From positions 1-6,721 of the forward strand of contig CALLWN010000122.1 in NCBI GenBank assembly GCA_938016505.1: a stretch of 6,721 bases of DNA, in the 5' to 3' direction. The DNA is from an uncultured Sphingomonadaceae bacterium. GTDB taxonomy: Bacteria; Pseudomonadota; Alphaproteobacteria; Sphingomonadales; Sphingomonadaceae. The translations under genes and the position numbers were made by a program. Positions 5,658 to 6,721 of this stretch are shown here, piece by piece. Position 1 is the first letter of the stretch. Each line of letters starts with the position of its first letter. The notes under the pieces are model-generated. The model searched no databases. It saw only the letters and a program-made list of their open reading frames with translations, and was not told the origin of the DNA.

Positions 5658-6721
5658 GTGCCGAAGGTGACGGTCGACGGGATCGAGGTGGAGGTGCCGG
5701 TCGGCGCCACCGTCATGCAGGCCTGCGAAATGGCCGGGAAGGAGATACCGCGCTTCTGTTACCATGAGCGGCTCTCCATCGCCGGCAACTGCCGGATGTG
5801 CCTGGTCGAAGTCTCGCCGGGTCCGCCCAAGCCGCAGGCCAGCTGCGCGCTGCCCGCCGCCGAGGGCCAGGTCATCACGACGACGAGCGAGAAGGTCAGG
5901 AAGGCGCGGGAAGGTGTGATGGAGTTTCTCCTCATCAACCACCCGCTTGACTGCCCCATCTGCGACCAGGGCGGCGAGTGCGACCTCCAGGACCAGGCGA
6001 TGGCCTATGGCCGGGGCTATTCCCGGTTCGAGGAAAACAAGCGCGCGGTCACCGAGAAATACATGGGGCCGCTGGTCAAGACGGTGATGACTCGGTGCAT
6101 CCATTGCACGCGCTGCGTCCGGTTCGCCGAAGAGGTCGCCGGGGTCGAGGAGATCGGCGCGCTGTTCCGCGGCGAGAACATGCAGATCACAAGCTATCTC
6201 GAGCAGGCGGTCACCTCCGAGGTCTCGGGCAACATCATCGATCTGTGCCCAGTCGGGGCGCTCACGTCGAAGCCGATCGCGTTCAATGCAAGGCCGTGGG
6301 AACTGTCGCGCACCGACACCATCGATGCGATGGACGCAGTTGGCTCCAATATCGTCGCCCATAGCCGCTCGGGCACCGTCATCCGGGTCACGCCGCGGGT
6401 CAATGACGATGTGAACGAGGAGTGGCTGGCCGATACGGCGCGCTTCGGCGTCGACGGGCTACGTGAGCGACGGCTTGACCGCCCCTGGCTCCGGGTAGAG
6501 GGCCGGCTGCGGGAGGTCAGCTGGGCGCAGGCCTTCGCGGCGATTGCGGCGCGTCTCGAAGGAGTCGCCGGGGAGCGGATCGCAGCGCTGGTCGGGCCGA
6601 TGGCGACAGTTGAGGAGATGGTCGCCCTCAGGGACCTTCTGACCGGCCTTGGCAGCACCCGGATCGAGTGTCGGCTCGATGGCGCCGCCGTGGGCGAAGG
6701 GCCCTTCGCCCACGGCGGCGC
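5658..6721 (+). CDS. nuoG: NADH-quinone oxidoreductase subunit G (NuoG, 75-kDa), 3'-truncated
   Basis: An open frame from GTG 5658, 3 nt after nuoF, to the window edge: 354 complete codons of a family that usually has about 670-700 residues. The N-terminal [2Fe-2S] ferredoxin domain (about 1-78) holds N1b: Cys34, Cys45, Cys48, Cys63. The NuoG-type [4Fe-4S] segment holds N5: His95, Cys99, Cys102, Cys108 ([14 protein letters not shown]). N4 ligands are Cys147, Cys150, Cys153 (CIHCTRC) and Cys197 (DLCPVGAL). From about residue 216 the molybdopterin-oxidoreductase-like domain begins. It has no CxxCxxxC set around [13 protein letters not shown], so cluster N7 is absent, as in mitochondrial and alphaproteobacterial homologues and unlike E. 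coli. GTG is preferred because [14 protein letters not shown] matches the usual family start. From codon 349 (6702) the DNA is the exact reverse complement of the preceding 20 bases, so residues 349-354 (PFAHGG) are suspect. Confidence 0.95.
   Translation, partial: MPKVTVDGIEVEVPVGATVMQACEMAGKEIPRFCYHERLSIAGNCRMCLVEVSPGPPKPQASCALPAAEGQVITTTSEKVRKAREGVMEFLLINHPLDCPICDQGGECDLQDQAMAYGRGYSRFEENKRAVTEKYMGPLVKTVMTRCIHCTRCVRFAEEVAGVEEIGALFRGENMQITSYLEQAVTSEVSGNIIDLCPVGALTSKPIAFNARPWELSRTDTIDAMDAVGSNIVAHSRSGTVIRVTPRVNDDVNEEWLADTARFGVDGLRERRLDRPWLRVEGRLREVSWAQAFAAIAARLEGVAGERIAALVGPMATVEEMVALRDLLTGLGSTRIECRLDGAAVGEGPFAHGG
6682..6721. repeat. Perfect 40-bp palindrome with no spacer, ending at the last base of the window
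   Basis: The left arm gcgccgccgtgggcgaaggg (6682-6701) is followed at once by its exact reverse complement (6702-6721). It lies within the nuoG frame, with its centre on a codon boundary between Gly348 and Pro349. Whether it extends past 6721 cannot be seen; if it does, the next base would be C, pairing with G6681. A zero-spacer palindrome of this size is unstable in many bacteria and is a typical sign of a fold-back join. A real repeat is possible but less likely inside a conserved gene. Confidence 0.9.

Noticed and set aside
5211..6362. A 383-codon open frame on the - strand across the nuoF/nuoG junction
   Set aside because: It runs antisense through two well-supported genes, shows no family motif, and has the same shadow-type composition.
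1..6721. Search for CRISPR arrays, tRNA/rRNA genes, insertion sequences, attachment sites or a defence-type system
   Set aside because: No regularly spaced repeats, cloverleaf-like sequence, transposase fragments or target-site duplications were seen. The window is nearly fully occupied by housekeeping genes, so a novel system is not supported here beyond the unknown small ORFs.

Overview
This is a GC-rich window from a bacterial chromosome. It holds the tail of an inositol-monophosphatase-family gene and the first seven genes of a complex I operon, in the order nuoA-B-C-D-[small ORF]-E-F-G. All genes are on the + strand. NuoG is of the mitochondrial/alphaproteobacterial type (no Cys set for cluster N7). 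NuoC and NuoD are separate proteins. Several NuoD and NuoE stretches ([14 protein letters not shown] in NuoD, RGSDEV and the C-terminal EGGPTTL in NuoE) resemble, from memory, Sphingomonadales proteins. Alphaproteobacteria is well supported; Sphingomonadales or a relative is an inference that needs a database search.

Layout. Positions 1-567 are the last 188 codons of a SuhB-like phosphatase whose start lies outside the window. Positions 568-644 are the only gap of any size; it holds small GC hairpins and the nuoA ribosome-binding region. From 645 to the window end the genes are nearly continuous. nuoA/nuoB and nuoC/nuoD overlap by ATGA, nuoE/nuoF by TGATG, and the remaining gaps are 2-3 nt. 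Between nuoD and nuoE sit an unrecognised 83-residue two-helix membrane ORF (GTG start behind a near-consensus Shine-Dalgarno) and a 19-codon ORF in frame with nuoE. nuoG runs off the 3' edge.

How the genes work together. NuoE, NuoF and NuoG form the NADH-oxidising module: FMN with cluster N3 in NuoF, N1a in NuoE, and N1b, N4 and N5 in NuoG. NuoB (terminal cluster N2), NuoC and NuoD form the quinone-reducing connecting module. NuoA is part of the membrane arm next to the quinone site. All cluster ligands expected in the visible parts are present, so the encoded enzyme looks functional as far as it can be read. nuoH onward should follow beyond the window.

I did not find a new defence, mobile or other undescribed system. 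The items most worth attention are a perfect 40-bp palindrome that ends exactly at the last base of the window inside nuoG (possibly a fold-back or contig-end artefact), the small membrane ORF embedded in the operon, and the 19-codon in-frame ORF in front of nuoE.
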